The notes under the pieces: model-generated
Told to the model about the DNA's origin: nothing
Databases searched by the model: none
The model's input: only the letters and a program-made list of their open reading frames with translations
Position numbers and translations under genes: made by a program
NCBI GenBank assembly: GCA_019634245.1
Contig: JAHQVR010000138.1
Span: forward strand, 1-49,552
Direction of reading: 5' to 3'
DNA: 49,552 bases
Source: Gammaproteobacteria bacterium
GTDB taxonomy: Bacteria; Pseudomonadota; Gammaproteobacteria; Granulosicoccales; Granulosicoccaceae
Part shown: positions 17,146 to 26,052 of the stretch, one piece after another
Layout: each line of letters begins with the position of its first letter
Numbering within the stretch: the first letter of the stretch is position 1

Positions 17146-17991
17146 TCAGGATTCGTTCTGTTCATCGTCTGAGTATTCTATGTACTCGAAATCATGTTCC
17201 GATTTAGATAAATTAAAGGAGTACATTTCTGAAAGAACATGTATGCGGAAATCCCTCTCAATAACTGCCTTCCAAGGGCGCACACAAATGTAGTGCGTCA
17301 TACGTCTGCATGAACGACTCTTGGTCATAATCATACGAGCCAGTTCCCAGGCACGAGCAACAATTTGTTCACGTTCTACAACCTCGTTAACTACTCCAAG
17401 CCTTAGGCATTCCTGAGCATCGAAGCCCTGGCAAGTGAGCATGGCGTAGTTGCCACGTTTTATTCCCAAAATTTCTTGCAGACACATTCCCATTCCATCG
17501 CCGGGCACATGCCCTGAGTCCATCCCGTAGTGATCATCCTGCAGTACAAAGTCTGGGGTGCACAGGGTGATATCGCTCATCATGCACATTTCCCAGTGAA
17601 TGCCTTTGCCGTTAATCGCAGCAATGGTTGGAATTTCAATATCGTTTACAAAGTTCTCAACAATTTTTAAGGTATCGGTGATTTGTACATCATACCGTTG
17701 GTCGTCGTCCGGTGAATTTTCAACTTCTTTAAAGCTCTCCACATCCCACTCATTAATCCACTGGTCTCCAGTGGATGTCAGAATCAAGACTTCATTTTCC
17801 TTATCATGGCCTATCACTGTCCAGAGTTCCGCCAGGGCGTGATGAAATTGATACGACCAATGCACCGGCCCACCCTTTGTGTGCATCTGTACTTCCAGAA
17901 TTCCATTTTCGCGTTTGAATTTAAAAAACTCTTTAAAACGCTCAGAGTATTCCTCCAGCTTGGGTACTGGATAGTAAGAATTTATGGCCAT
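17146..17991 (-). CDS. Crotonase-fold protein resembling 6-oxocamphor hydrolase (beta-diketone hydrolase)
   Basis: Enoyl-CoA hydratase/isomerase superfamily protein, 281 residues, first gene of the minus-strand cluster. The pattern is not that of a hydratase. Compared from memory with 6-oxocamphor hydrolase, a retro-Claisen enzyme cleaving beta-diketones, the catalytic His122 aligns with His132 (GKGIHWEMCMMSD), Asp154 with Asp165 (DSGHVPGDGMGM) and Glu244 with Glu255 (VLSEMYSF). His145 has a histidine one or two positions away (QDDHYGMDSG, His154). The stretch ILGIKRGNYAMLTCQGFDA also fits that family. It would hydrolyse a C-C bond between two carbonyls without CoA. The tail is very acidic (about residues 264-281). 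Substrate not known. Confidence 0.8.
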   Translation of the reverse strand: MAINSYYPVPKLEEYSERFKEFFKFKRENGILEVQMHTKGGPVHWSYQFHHALAELWTVIGHDKENEVLILTSTGDQWINEWDVESFKEVENSPDDDQRYDVQITDTLKIVENFVNDIEIPTIAAINGKGIHWEMCMMSDITLCTPDFVLQDDHYGMDSGHVPGDGMGMCLQEILGIKRGNYAMLTCQGFDAQECLRLGVVNEVVEREQIVARAWELARMIMTKSRSCRRMTHYICVRPWKAVIERDFRIHVLSEMYSFNLSKSEHDFEYIEYSDDEQNES

Positions 17992-18328
17992 GATGATCTC
18001 AAGATGTTACTGGTGACAGTGATTGGCAAAATCAGAAGTGCATTGCGTTTTTTAACTGGGAACACCGTATTTTCAAACACGTTGCCGCATTGCCGCCTGT
18101 GTCGTCAAATGGCATTTTACATAAGCGCCATAACCGATAATTATGACATTTACGTCGCGAGGGAAGGAACGCCGATCAAGAATTGGCGGAATCTACGGAT
18201 GTATACTGCCGAAGTGCCATAGAAATCAGTACAAATTTTTAGCTATAAAACTTTACTAGGTCTACTGTGTTCGCCGCATACTAACTTGCTAACCTGCGTG
18301 GTGGCGTAAAACTCATAGGAGAACTCCT
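17992..18328. other. Divergent intergenic region between crotonase and GFA genes
   Basis: A 337-base gap holding the presumed promoters of the minus-strand catabolic cluster and the GFA gene. I see the minus-strand extended -10 listed separately, an inverted repeat ACTG-GTGA-CAGT at 18009-18020, and AT-rich sequence near 18230-18250 including TATAAA at 18244-18249 on the plus strand without a good -35. No regulator gene is adjacent and no RNA gene is recognisable. Confidence 0.5.
18140..18148 (-). promoter_or_regulatory. Candidate extended -10 promoter of the minus-strand cluster
   Basis: On the minus strand TGTCATAAT is a TGn extended -10 with CATAAT (5 of 6 consensus). It would leave a 5' untranslated leader of roughly 140 bases before the crotonase ATG at 17991. 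No clear -35 is present. Confidence 0.4.
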
Positions 18329-18757
18329 TTGGTCAGTGTGGTTACCGGGCGTTGCTACTGCGGTGCAAAACAACTGAGCTCGTCGCAAGAGCCCAAAGCA
18401 GTGGCCTATTGTCACTGCGATGACTGCCGTCGAGTGAGCGGTGCTCCAGTGGCAGCGTTTGCGGCTTTTGATGAGGCCGCTCTCACTGTGACCCCTAATG
18501 AAGGCAAACGCGTTGAGGTCAATGAAGGTGTGTCGCGCAGTTTCTGTGATGTCTGTGGCACGCCGTTGACTGGCCGATACGACTACTTACCGGGCACCGT
18601 GTACGTTGCGTTGGGGGTACTTGATCAAGCCGATCGACTCGCCCCAGAAATCCATTCACACGATGCTAATCGATATCCGTGGTTAAACATCAGAGACCAA
18701 TGTCCACGCTATGCGGCCTCTGCCCGATCCGTGCTGAATAACGCCGAGTTCGATTAG
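18329..18757 (+). CDS. GFA family zinc protein (Mss4-like)
   Basis: Small zinc-binding protein of the glutathione-dependent formaldehyde-activating family, 142 residues. Zinc ligands are visible as CYCG near residue 9, CHCDDC near residue 28 and CDVCGTP near residue 73. The family is named after an enzyme reported to speed S-hydroxymethylglutathione formation, but most members have no proven activity. The start is TTG at 18329, well placed seven bases after AGGAG (18317-18321); a GTG three codons later is possible. It is divergent from the catabolic cluster and may belong to its regulation or detoxification; this is only positional inference. Confidence 0.85.
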   Translation: MVSVVTGRCYCGAKQLSSSQEPKAVAYCHCDDCRRVSGAPVAAFAAFDEAALTVTPNEGKRVEVNEGVSRSFCDVCGTPLTGRYDYLPGTVYVALGVLDQADRLAPEIHSHDANRYPWLNIRDQCPRYAASARSVLNNAEFD

Positions 18758-19091
18758 TCATCCTTAAATTCGGTGCCGACGTCAAAACAGGTGCACTTAA
18801 TTCGTCTGGGTAAACACCTAGCATGGGAAAATGGCTCCAGGATACTCAAAGCGCTGCGTTATCAGTGCCACAAATGACCGTGCGATTGTCGGGATTTATT
18901 CACCTCTTCATGGGTCCATTGGTCAGTGTTGGTTCAGCGGAGCTTGGAGTTGGGGGAGCGTCAAAAGCATGCTGCCCCATTGTTTCGAGGTGTCTGTTGG
19001 GTCACTAGCCTCATTTGACTGCCACTTACTCATTGGTGTTGCGATATAATGGGGAGTTTTCATACAGAAAAGCCGAATTTTAGAGACAGTA
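18758..19091. other. Intergenic region before tig
   Basis: A 334-base gap. It contains the tig promoter near its end. Short open frames exist on both strands but lack ribosome sites and protein-like composition. No RNA gene, repeat or strong terminator is evident after the GFA gene. Confidence 0.5.
19045..19050 (+). promoter_or_regulatory. Probable -10 box of the tig promoter
   Basis: A perfect TATAAT at 19045-19050, 41 bases before the tig ATG. The nearest TTGAC-type element (TTGACT, 19015-19020) is 24 bases away, too far for a standard pair, so the -35 is unclear and an activator may help. Confidence 0.5.
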
Positions 19092-20429
19092 ATGCAAATA
19101 AACGTTGAAACCACGCAAGGGCTTGGGCGCAAGATGACCGTTGCTCTGCCCTCGGAAGATATTGATTCGGCCGTTTCCGAGCGATTAACCTCCTTGCGTA
19201 AAACCGCCCGTATCAATGGCTTTCGTCCTGGTAAGGTGCCGATGCAGGTTGTAAGGAAGCGATTCGAACCCCAAGTTAGGTCCGAGATTCTGGGTAACCT
19301 GATCAATCGTTCGTTTTACGATGCAGTGCAGCAAGAAAACCTTCGACCGGCTGGACAACCCAACATTGAGCCAGACGAAAATAACGACGATGAAGGCGTA
19401 GGCTTTAGCTATGTCGCCACCTTCGAGGTCTACCCAGAATTCGATCCGGTATACAACGACACTATTTCAGTGAACCGACCGGTAGTGGAGATTCAGGAAA
19501 GCGACATTAATGAGATGCTTGAAACTCTGCGTAAGCAGCGTACTGAGTACGTGACGGTAGAACGAGCTGCCGCTGATGATGACCAAATTATTATCGATTT
19601 TGTCGGTCGAATAGAAGGCGAAGAGTTTGAAGGTGGCGCGGCTGAAAAAGCGCCTCTGGTTTTAGGTTCCGGGCAAATGATCGATGGGTTTGAGAGTCAG
19701 CTTGTCGGAGTGGTGGCTGGTGATAAAAAGACCATAGAAGTCACATTTCCGGCGGAGTATCAGGCCGAACACCTGGCCGGAAAACAGGCAGAATTTGATA
19801 TAACCGTGCACGAAGTCAAGGAATCCAGCCTCCCGGAGCTGGATGAAGAACTTATTAAGAGTTTTGGTATTGAGGACGGTACGCTCGAGTCGCTCAAGGC
19901 CGATATACAAAAGAACATGAGCCGAGAGCTCAAACAGCGGGTTGAAGCTGAGGTCAAACAGCAAATAATGGACGGTTTGCTCGAATTAAACCCCGTAGAT
20001 GTGCCTGATGCGCTGATTCAGGAGGAAATTGGGCGTCAAAAGGAACAGTTAATGCAGCAGATGCCTGCTGAGTCGGATTCTTCTATGTTGTCCGATGATC
20101 TGTTCCGTGACCAATCCTTGCGCAGAGTTCGTCTTGGCCTGGTGATCGGGGAGATTATCAAGCGGGATGAAATTAAGGCCGATGCTGCTGCGGTCAGGTC
20201 TCGAGTAGAGGAACTGGCGAGCACCTATGAGGATTCGCAGCAAGTTATTGACTACTATTACGGCAACCCTGAAATGTTGCAAAACGTCGAAGGTCTGGTT
20301 TTAGAGGAAGCAGTAACTCAGGCTGTCCTGGACAGCGCAAGTGTTACAGACATTCCCAAGACTTTTGATGAAATGATGAACCCACCGGCGCCGGCCACTG
20401 TCGATAAAGGTGATGGTTCAGATGATTGA
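19092..20429 (+). CDS. tig: Trigger factor, ribosome-associated chaperone and prolyl isomerase
   Basis: Ribosome-bound chaperone that receives nascent chains at the exit tunnel, 445 residues (E. coli 432). The N-terminal ribosome-binding domain carries the signature [17 protein letters not shown] around residues 41-57. The FKBP-type isomerase domain is at about 155-240 ([34 protein letters not shown]). The long C-terminal helical arms run to about 425, with a short proline-rich end. It is followed by clpP, clpX and lon, the usual gammaproteobacterial order. GAGACAG precedes the ATG. Confidence 0.97.
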   Translation: MQINVETTQGLGRKMTVALPSEDIDSAVSERLTSLRKTARINGFRPGKVPMQVVRKRFEPQVRSEILGNLINRSFYDAVQQENLRPAGQPNIEPDENNDDEGVGFSYVATFEVYPEFDPVYNDTISVNRPVVEIQESDINEMLETLRKQRTEYVTVERAAADDDQIIIDFVGRIEGEEFEGGAAEKAPLVLGSGQMIDGFESQLVGVVAGDKKTIEVTFPAEYQAEHLAGKQAEFDITVHEVKESSLPELDEELIKSFGIEDGTLESLKADIQKNMSRELKQRVEAEVKQQIMDGLLELNPVDVPDALIQEEIGRQKEQLMQQMPAESDSSMLSDDLFRDQSLRRVRLGLVIGEIIKRDEIKADAAAVRSRVEELASTYEDSQQVIDYYYGNPEMLQNVEGLVLEEAVTQAVLDSASVTDIPKTFDEMMNPPAPATVDKGDGSDD

Positions 20430-20449
20430 CTAGACAAAGAGACAGACGA

Positions 20450-21169
20450 ATGAGCTTTGGTTTTACACAACCGTTAAATTCCAATCCTGCCGCTAGCGAG
20501 CAGGCTGCCGGCGGCTATATTCAGCCGTCCGTGTTTGAGCGCACCCCACAAGGAGAGCGTTACAGCGATATCTACACTCGCATGCTGCAGGAGCGCGTCG
20601 TGTTCCTGGTAGGGCAGGTTGAGGATTTCATGGCGAACTCGATTGCCGCCCAGCTGCTGTTTTTGGAGTCGGACAACCCAGACAAAGACATCTCTTTGTA
20701 TATAAATTCTCCAGGAGGCTCTGTGACTGCGGGTATGGCCATTTATGACACCATGCAGTTCATCAAGGCTCCAGTGAGTACCCTGTGTATCGGTCAAGCA
20801 GCCAGTATGGGGGCCTTTCTGCTCGCCGCTGGTGCGCCCGGTAAGCGCTTCTGTTTGCCCAATTCAAGGGTCATGATCCACCAGCCATCAGCCGGTTTTC
20901 AGGGTCAGGCCACGGATATAGACATTCATGCCAGGGAAATTCTGTCGCTAAAAGAGCGTATGAACATGCTAATGGCCCAACATTGTGGTCAAACGGCAGA
21001 AAAAGTGGCCCAAGACACAGAGCGTGACAATTTTATGACTGCGCAAGATGCCGTCGATTATGGCCTTGTGGACCGTATTGTTCAGACTCGGACAGAAGAA
21101 GACGGTAAAGCCAGTGCCGGGAAGCCTGGCGATAACGAAAAATCAGACTCAGATTCAGCGGGCGCGTAG
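20450..21169 (+). CDS. clpP: ATP-dependent Clp protease proteolytic subunit
   Basis: Serine peptidase that forms the tetradecameric barrel working with ClpX. 239 residues from the ATG at 20450; a TTG at 20426 in frame is possible but overlaps the tig stop and adds a charged, non-homologous octapeptide. Catalytic triad: Ser119 ([10 protein letters not shown]), His144 ([10 protein letters not shown]), Asp193 (ERDNFM). The N-terminal propeptide region is about 30 residues. After the normal end (GLVDRIV, near residue 211) there is an extra tail of about 28 mostly acidic and small residues, longer than E. coli ClpP (207 in all). Transcription with tig is likely given the 20-base gap. Confidence 0.96.
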   Translation: MSFGFTQPLNSNPAASEQAAGGYIQPSVFERTPQGERYSDIYTRMLQERVVFLVGQVEDFMANSIAAQLLFLESDNPDKDISLYINSPGGSVTAGMAIYDTMQFIKAPVSTLCIGQAASMGAFLLAAGAPGKRFCLPNSRVMIHQPSAGFQGQATDIDIHAREILSLKERMNMLMAQHCGQTAEKVAQDTERDNFMTAQDAVDYGLVDRIVQTRTEEDGKASAGKPGDNEKSDSDSAGA

Positions 21170-21289
21170 TTTCTGACGCAGGTCTTGCCCAGGTTGTGAC
21201 TCGATCAGCATCCTCTGAAATGGTCATTCGGAGGTGCTTGAAAAGTCAGCCAAAACCCGGCAAGGTGACGCTGAATAAAGGATCAATTA

Positions 21290-22585
21290 ATGAGCGACCA
21301 AGAAGATAAAAAAGACGACGGCAAACTGCTGTACTGCTCCTTTTGTGGCAAATCTCAGCATGAAGTCCGCAAATTAATCGCCGGCCCCTCGGTGTTCATC
21401 TGTGATGAATGCGTCGATTTGTGTAATGACATCATTACTGAAGAGATGCAGGACCAAAATGATGAAGATGGTGGTGCGCTACCAAAGCCGCATGAGATCA
21501 ACGGTTTACTTGACGATTACGTTATCGGTCAGGCGTCTGCAAAAAAGATTCTGGCGGTCGCTGTCTACAACCACTACAAGCGTCTCGAATTCAAAGATAA
21601 GAAATCAGAAGTCGAATTAGCGAAAAGTAACATCCTGCTGATTGGCCCAACCGGTTCGGGTAAAACACTGCTGGCAGAAACTCTTGCACGCACGTTGAAC
21701 GTTCCGTTTACGATGGCTGATGCGACCACGCTTACTGAAGCCGGTTACGTGGGCGAGGATGTTGAAAACATCATTCAAAAGCTGCTGCAGAAATGCGACT
21801 ATGATGTTGAGAAAGCTCAAACGGGAATTGTTTACATCGATGAAATCGACAAGATCTCTCGTAAGTCTGACAACCCTTCGATTACTCGTGACGTGTCAGG
21901 TGAAGGTGTTCAGCAAGCTCTACTGAAACTCATAGAAGGTACGGTTGCCTCAGTGCCTCCACAAGGTGGTCGTAAGCACCCACAACAAGAATTCTTACAA
22001 GTTGATACTTCAAACATTTTGTTTATTTGCGGTGGTGCATTTGCTGGGTTGGAAAAAATCATTGAAAAACGCACAGCCAAAGGTGGTATTGGTTTTGGCG
22101 CAGAAGTTAAATCTAAAGATGATGGTAAAAACATTGGCCAGCTGATTGCCGATGTGGAAGCTCACGACTTAATTCAATTCGGACTCATACCTGAATTCGT
22201 TGGTCGTTTGCCAGTAGTGGCAACCTTAGAGGAGCTTGATGAGGAATCGTTGGTTCGTATTTTAATTGAACCAAAGAATGCCATCACTAAACAATACGAG
22301 CGTCTCTTGTCGTTGGAAGATGTGGATATTGAATTCCGTCAGGATGCCTTGCATGCTGTTGCGAAGCGATCTTTAGAGCGAAAGACGGGTGCACGAGGAC
22401 TACGCACCATCTTAGAAAACGTACTTCTGGACACGATGTACGAATTGCCCCGTATTGAAAACGTCAAAAAAGTTATTCTCGATGCAGCCGTGGTACGAGG
22501 AGAGTCCAAGCCTTACTTGCTGCTGGAAGGTCAGGAAAAAGTCATGGAAGAAGAAAAATACCGACGAGCCGCCTCCGACGATTAG
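21290..22585 (+). CDS. clpX: ATP-dependent Clp protease ATP-binding subunit ClpX
   Basis: AAA+ unfoldase that feeds tagged substrates to ClpP, 431 residues. The N-terminal zinc-binding domain has Cys16, Cys19, Cys38 and Cys41 (CSFCGK and CDECVDLC). Walker A is GPTGSGKT (119-126), Walker B is VYIDEIDKI, and the ClpP-docking loop lies near residue 265 ([10 protein letters not shown]). Pore loop GYVGEDVE is present. AAAGGA precedes the ATG at 21290. A rho-independent terminator follows. Confidence 0.97.
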   Translation: MSDQEDKKDDGKLLYCSFCGKSQHEVRKLIAGPSVFICDECVDLCNDIITEEMQDQNDEDGGALPKPHEINGLLDDYVIGQASAKKILAVAVYNHYKRLEFKDKKSEVELAKSNILLIGPTGSGKTLLAETLARTLNVPFTMADATTLTEAGYVGEDVENIIQKLLQKCDYDVEKAQTGIVYIDEIDKISRKSDNPSITRDVSGEGVQQALLKLIEGTVASVPPQGGRKHPQQEFLQVDTSNILFICGGAFAGLEKIIEKRTAKGGIGFGAEVKSKDDGKNIGQLIADVEAHDLIQFGLIPEFVGRLPVVATLEELDEESLVRILIEPKNAITKQYERLLSLEDVDIEFRQDALHAVAKRSLERKTGARGLRTILENVLLDTMYELPRIENVKKVILDAAVVRGESKPYLLLEGQEKVMEEEKYRRAASDD

Positions 22586-22617
22586 TCTGCTCATAAATTC
22601 TAAATTACTGTTCTACT

Positions 22618-22648
22618 AGGCCGTAATCCGTTTACGGCCTTGATTTTC
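22618..22648 (+). terminator. Terminator after clpX
   Basis: A 9-base perfect stem AGGCCGTAA / TTACGGCCT with a 5-base loop, followed by the T-rich TGATTTTCT. It ends the tig-clpP-clpX unit ahead of lon. Confidence 0.75.
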
Positions 22649-22750
22649 TAATCTTCTGCACCGCCTACCCTCGTACAAGATGTGAGTCAGTCGATTTATC
22701 TTGTAATTCGCAAAATCGACAACACCTTACACTCTGTAGAAAAATTTTAC

Positions 22751-22778
22751 TTGAGCCTACCGTGTCGTGCGGTATCCT
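22751..22778 (+). promoter_or_regulatory. Candidate lon promoter
   Basis: TTGAGC (22751-22756), a 16-base spacer and TATCCT (22773-22778). The -35 with its preceding C (CTTGAGC) partly resembles a heat-shock sigma-32 element, but no matching CCCCAT-type -10 is seen. It lies 37 bases before the lon start codon. Confidence 0.5.
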
Positions 22779-22814
22779 CAATATTGTCCTAGTACCTTAG
22801 GAGAGATGTGACAC

Positions 22815-25325
22815 GTGGCCGATTCTGAAACCAATACTGACCCAGCCGACAACCTTGGTGACAAGATCCCTGTCCTGCCATTGCGAGACGTTGTGGTCTA
22901 TCCGCATATGGTTATTCCATTGTTTGTTGGGCGGGAAAAGTCCATAGAAGCATTGGATGCGGCGATGAGCAGCGGTAAGCGCATCATGCTATCGGCCCAA
23001 ACCAGTGCTGCTGTGGATGAACCTAAGGCAGACGACATTCATCGCGTTGGCACAATTGCCGCCATCTTGCAACTGCTGAAGTTACCCGATGGCACCATCA
23101 AAGTGCTGGTTGAGGGGCAGCAGCGTGCCATCATAGAGACCTTAGACAGCGAGTCCCACTCGTTCTTTACAGCGCACTACAGCATCCCAGAAGTCGAAGA
23201 ATCTGAACCAGCCAATGAGAAAGAAACTGAAGTGCTGGTTCGTTCGGTAACGAACATGTTCGATCAATACGTCAAAATGAACAAGAAAGTGCCGCCTGAG
23301 GTGTTGAGCTCTTTAACAGGCGTGGATGATCCTGACCGGCTTGCCGATATGATCGCCGCGCAAATGTCACTTCGCGTAGAAGAGAAGCAGAACATTTTAG
23401 AATTGGTTGACCCGCAGGAACGTTTGGAACATCTTCTGCATTTGATGGAATCCGAACTCGACCTGCTGCAGGTTGAAAAGCGGATTCGTGGGCGGGTTAA
23501 AACGCAAATGGAGAAAAGCCAGCGAGAATACTATTTGAATGAGCAGATGAAAGCCATTCAAAAAGAATTAGGCGATATGGACGATGTACCTAATGAACTC
23601 GAAGATCTGTCCAATAAAATTGAGAAGGTTGGGCTGTCGAAAGAAGCGCATAAAAAAGCTAATACAGAACTGAATAAACTGAAGATGATGTCAGCGATGT
23701 CGGCTGAGGCTACAGTTGTCCGAAACTACATCGATACATTGGTTAGCTTGCCTTGGAAAAAGAAGTCTAAATTAAAAAAATCGATTGAAGAGGCTGAAGA
23801 GATTCTTGAGAACGATCACTACGGATTAGAGAAAGTGAAGGAACGAATCCTCGAGTATCTCGCCGTACAGCAACGAACAAAGAAAGCCAAAGGGCCCATC
23901 CTCTGTCTGGTCGGACCACCGGGTGTGGGTAAAACCTCATTGGGCAAGTCCATAGCCCGTGCCACTGGGCGAAAATACTCGCGTATGGCGTTGGGTGGTG
24001 TTCGTGATGAGGCTGAGATTCGTGGCCATAGAAGGACTTATATTGGCTCTATGCCCGGAAAAATTGTGCAGAACCTCTCAAAGGTCGGTCGACGTAATCC
24101 GTTGATACTGCTAGATGAAATCGACAAGATGTCGATGGATTTTAGAGGCGATCCATCCTCTGCATTGTTGGAAGTATTGGACCCAGAGCAGAATCACACG
24201 TTTATCGATCATTATCTAGAAGTTGAGTACGACCTTTCGGATGTGATGTTTGTCGCCACTGCAAATACGATGAACATCCCTGAACCGTTGCTTGATCGTA
24301 TGGAAGTCATTCGTTTGCCTGGGTATACCGAATTGGAAAAATCGGCCATTGCGCGTACCTATCTGTTACCGCGAAAAATGAAAGACAACGGTCTAAAGAA
24401 GAAAGAGCTCAGTGTGAGCGATGATGCCATCATGGATATCATTCGTCGCTACACACGCGAAGCGGGCGTTCGAAATCTGGAAAGAGAGATTTCTAAGGTG
24501 TGCCGAAAGGTGGTTCGTGAGGTGATGGAGTTAGAAACCGAACTTAAAAAAGCACCTGTGGAACAGAGTGCGGATTCTGCCTCTGAAGATCAGTCCGAAT
24601 CGTCGATACCGAAGATTGAAGTCTCGATGGATAACCTGAATAAATACCTTGGCGTACCGCGTTTTCGTTTTGGTCAGGCGGACAAAGAAAATAAAATCGG
24701 CCAGGTTACTGGTCTTGCATGGACTCAAGTTGGTGGTGAGCTACTTACCATCGAATCAGCGGTGGTGGATGGAAAAGGAAAACTTTCTTATACCGGAAAG
24801 CTCGGTGACGTTATGCAAGAGTCCATACAGGCGGCCATGATGGTCGTTCGAAGTCGCGCCGACGCATTGGGAGTCGCGGCTGATTTTCATGAAAAGAATG
24901 ATATGCACATTCATGTTCCTGAGGGGGCCACTCCAAAAGATGGTCCCAGCGCAGGTGTTGCAATGTGCACCGCCTTAGTTTCTGCACTCACCAATGTGCC
25001 GGTTCAGGCCAACGTGGCTATGACCGGCGAAATCACGTTGCGAGGAGAGGTCTTGCCCATTGGTGGTTTGAAAGAAAAACTGCTCGCCGCCCAGCGCGGT
25101 GGCATCGATACGGTATTGATCCCGATCGAGAATGAGAAGGATCTTTCTGAGATCAGCGACGAGATAAAATCTGGCTTGGACATTCGTCCGGTACAGTGGA
25201 TCGATGAGGTGCTAGAAGTAGCCTTGGCAGGGTCTCCCGTGTCCACGACGCCAAAAACAGGTGAAGCCGTAAAAAACCAAGATGGTCAAAAACCGACCAG
25301 CGGTACGGGCGTTCAGCACCATTAA
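22815..25325 (+). CDS. lon: ATP-dependent protease Lon (LonA)
   Basis: Homo-oligomeric AAA+ serine/lysine protease that degrades damaged and regulatory proteins, 836 residues (E. coli 784). The N-terminal substrate domain covers about residues 15-210, Walker A is GPPGVGKT (367-374), and the protease domain carries Ser712 ([10 protein letters not shown]) and Lys755 (GGLKEKLLA), 43 residues apart as in E. coli. Extra length is in an acidic insert before the protease domain (about residues 577-600) and in a C-terminal tail of about 30 residues. The start is GTG at 22815 with TTAGGAGAG nine bases upstream. Confidence 0.97.
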   Translation: MADSETNTDPADNLGDKIPVLPLRDVVVYPHMVIPLFVGREKSIEALDAAMSSGKRIMLSAQTSAAVDEPKADDIHRVGTIAAILQLLKLPDGTIKVLVEGQQRAIIETLDSESHSFFTAHYSIPEVEESEPANEKETEVLVRSVTNMFDQYVKMNKKVPPEVLSSLTGVDDPDRLADMIAAQMSLRVEEKQNILELVDPQERLEHLLHLMESELDLLQVEKRIRGRVKTQMEKSQREYYLNEQMKAIQKELGDMDDVPNELEDLSNKIEKVGLSKEAHKKANTELNKLKMMSAMSAEATVVRNYIDTLVSLPWKKKSKLKKSIEEAEEILENDHYGLEKVKERILEYLAVQQRTKKAKGPILCLVGPPGVGKTSLGKSIARATGRKYSRMALGGVRDEAEIRGHRRTYIGSMPGKIVQNLSKVGRRNPLILLDEIDKMSMDFRGDPSSALLEVLDPEQNHTFIDHYLEVEYDLSDVMFVATANTMNIPEPLLDRMEVIRLPGYTELEKSAIARTYLLPRKMKDNGLKKKELSVSDDAIMDIIRRYTREAGVRNLEREISKVCRKVVREVMELETELKKAPVEQSADSASEDQSESSIPKIEVSMDNLNKYLGVPRFRFGQADKENKIGQVTGLAWTQVGGELLTIESAVVDGKGKLSYTGKLGDVMQESIQAAMMVVRSRADALGVAADFHEKNDMHIHVPEGATPKDGPSAGVAMCTALVSALTNVPVQANVAMTGEITLRGEVLPIGGLKEKLLAAQRGGIDTVLIPIENEKDLSEISDEIKSGLDIRPVQWIDEVLEVALAGSPVSTTPKTGEAVKNQDGQKPTSGTGVQHH

Positions 25326-25379
25326 AGCCTAAAAATATAGAGATTTAACAGAATTTAGGCGTTGAGAGCCAAATGATGT

Positions 25380-25396
25380 CGGGCCTTGGAGGCCCG
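25380..25396 (+). terminator. Hairpin after lon
   Basis: Stem CGGGCCT / AGGCCCG with loop TGG. The T run comes only after nine more bases (GGTTTTT), so it is a weak or rho-assisted terminator. It lies between lon and the hupB promoter. Confidence 0.45.
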
Positions 25397-25407
25397 GCCA
25401 GCGGTTT

Positions 25408-25437
25408 TTGACCTACAATCAGGCTCAGTTCTACTAT
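25408..25437 (+). promoter_or_regulatory. Candidate hupB promoter
   Basis: TTGACC (25408-25413), an 18-base spacer and TACTAT (25432-25437), ending 31 bases before the hupB ATG. Confidence 0.5.
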
Positions 25438-25468
25438 TTCAAAAACGATTACACGGGGACAGTGTTAC

Positions 25469-25741
25469 ATGAACAAGACTGAATTCATTGAAGCAGTTGC
25501 AACCAAAAGTGGCATGTCAAAAAATGAGGCCACTGGAGCAGTTGAAGCTGTGTTGGATTCGTTGACTGATGCGTTAAGAGGCGGCGATCAAGTCACGCTA
25601 TTGGGCTTTGGCACTTTCCTTGTACGTAAGCGCGAAGCTCGCACCGGTCGCAACCCTAGAACGGGCGAGCCTTTGCAAATTGCGGCATCCAATATTCCAA
25701 GCTTTAAAGCTGGCAAAGCATTAAAAGAAGCTGTAAACTAG
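25469..25741 (+). CDS. hupB: DNA-binding protein HU-beta
   Basis: Histone-like nucleoid protein that bends and compacts DNA, 90 residues, exactly family length. It has the N-terminal helix pair (MNKTEFIEAVATKSGMSKNE), the GFGTFLVRKREARTGRNPRT beta-arm start with the DNA-intercalating proline segment (about residues 46-65), and the end SFKAGKALKEAVN. It is followed after 12 bases by two tRNA genes, which are probably transcribed from the same promoter. Confidence 0.96.
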   Translation: MNKTEFIEAVATKSGMSKNEATGAVEAVLDSLTDALRGGDQVTLLGFGTFLVRKREARTGRNPRTGEPLQIAASNIPSFKAGKALKEAVN

Positions 25742-25753
25742 GCGGCTTGGCTT

Positions 25754-25829
25754 GGGTGCTTAGCTCAGCTGGTAGAGCATCGCCCTTACAAGGCGAGGGT
25801 CGGGGGTTCGATCCCCTCAGCACCCACCA
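25754..25829 (+). tRNA. tRNA-Val (anticodon TAC)
   Basis: 76 bases with encoded CCA. Acceptor arms GGGTGCT and AGCACCC, D arm GCTC...GAGC, anticodon stem TCGCC / GGCGA around loop CTTACAA (anticodon TAC), and T loop GGTTCGATCCC. Nearly the same as E. coli tRNA-Val. Confidence 0.97.
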
Positions 25830-25834
25830 TCAGC

Positions 25835-25911
25835 GGAGCGGTAGTTCAGTTGGTTAGAATACCGGCCTGTCACGCCGGGGGTCGCGGGTTCGAGTCCCGT
25901 CCGCTCCGCCA
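25835..25911 (+). tRNA. tRNA-Asp (anticodon GTC)
   Basis: 77 bases with encoded CCA. Acceptor arms GGAGCGG and CCGCTCC, anticodon stem CCGGC / GCCGG around loop CTGTCAC (anticodon GTC), and T loop GGTTCGAGTCC. It lies five bases after tRNA-Val, so the two are one transcript. Confidence 0.97.
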
Positions 25912-25948
25912 ATAATACGCAATTGGTGTTCTCGATTGCAGAAAGATA

Positions 25949-25970
25949 GGGTGCCTTGGCACCCTTTTTT
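25949..25970 (+). terminator. Terminator after the tRNA pair
   Basis: Stem GGGTGCC / GGCACCC with a two-base TT loop (effectively a tetraloop when the end pair opens), followed by six T. A strong rho-independent terminator for the hupB-tRNA transcript. Confidence 0.88.
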
Positions 25971-26052
25971 CGTTATAAGAATGCCGTCATCGTTTGGTCT
26001 TTTGCGTTAATTGTTTGGAAGTCCATTTAGTTCCAGTTATTTCAGGTGAAAC

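Noticed and set aside
18201..18206. GTATAC in the divergent promoter region, as a further GntR operator
   Set aside because: The 6-base core also occurs by chance in coding sequence (4313-4318, 49264-49269) and here lacks neighbouring copies.
18823..19049. Small open frames upstream of tig
   Set aside because: No ribosome site, two overlapping frames of similar length, and no protein-like pattern; most likely non-coding.
19015..19050. TTGACT and TATAAT as a standard tig promoter pair
   Set aside because: Spacer is 24 bases, too long; only the -10 was kept.
21237..21265. CTTGAAAA before clpX as a sigma-32 heat-shock promoter
   Set aside because: The -35 half fits, but no CCCCAT-type -10 lies at the right distance.
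25754..25911. tRNA pair as an integration site for a mobile element
   Set aside because: No integrase, no repeat of a tRNA 3' end nearby, and housekeeping genes on both sides.
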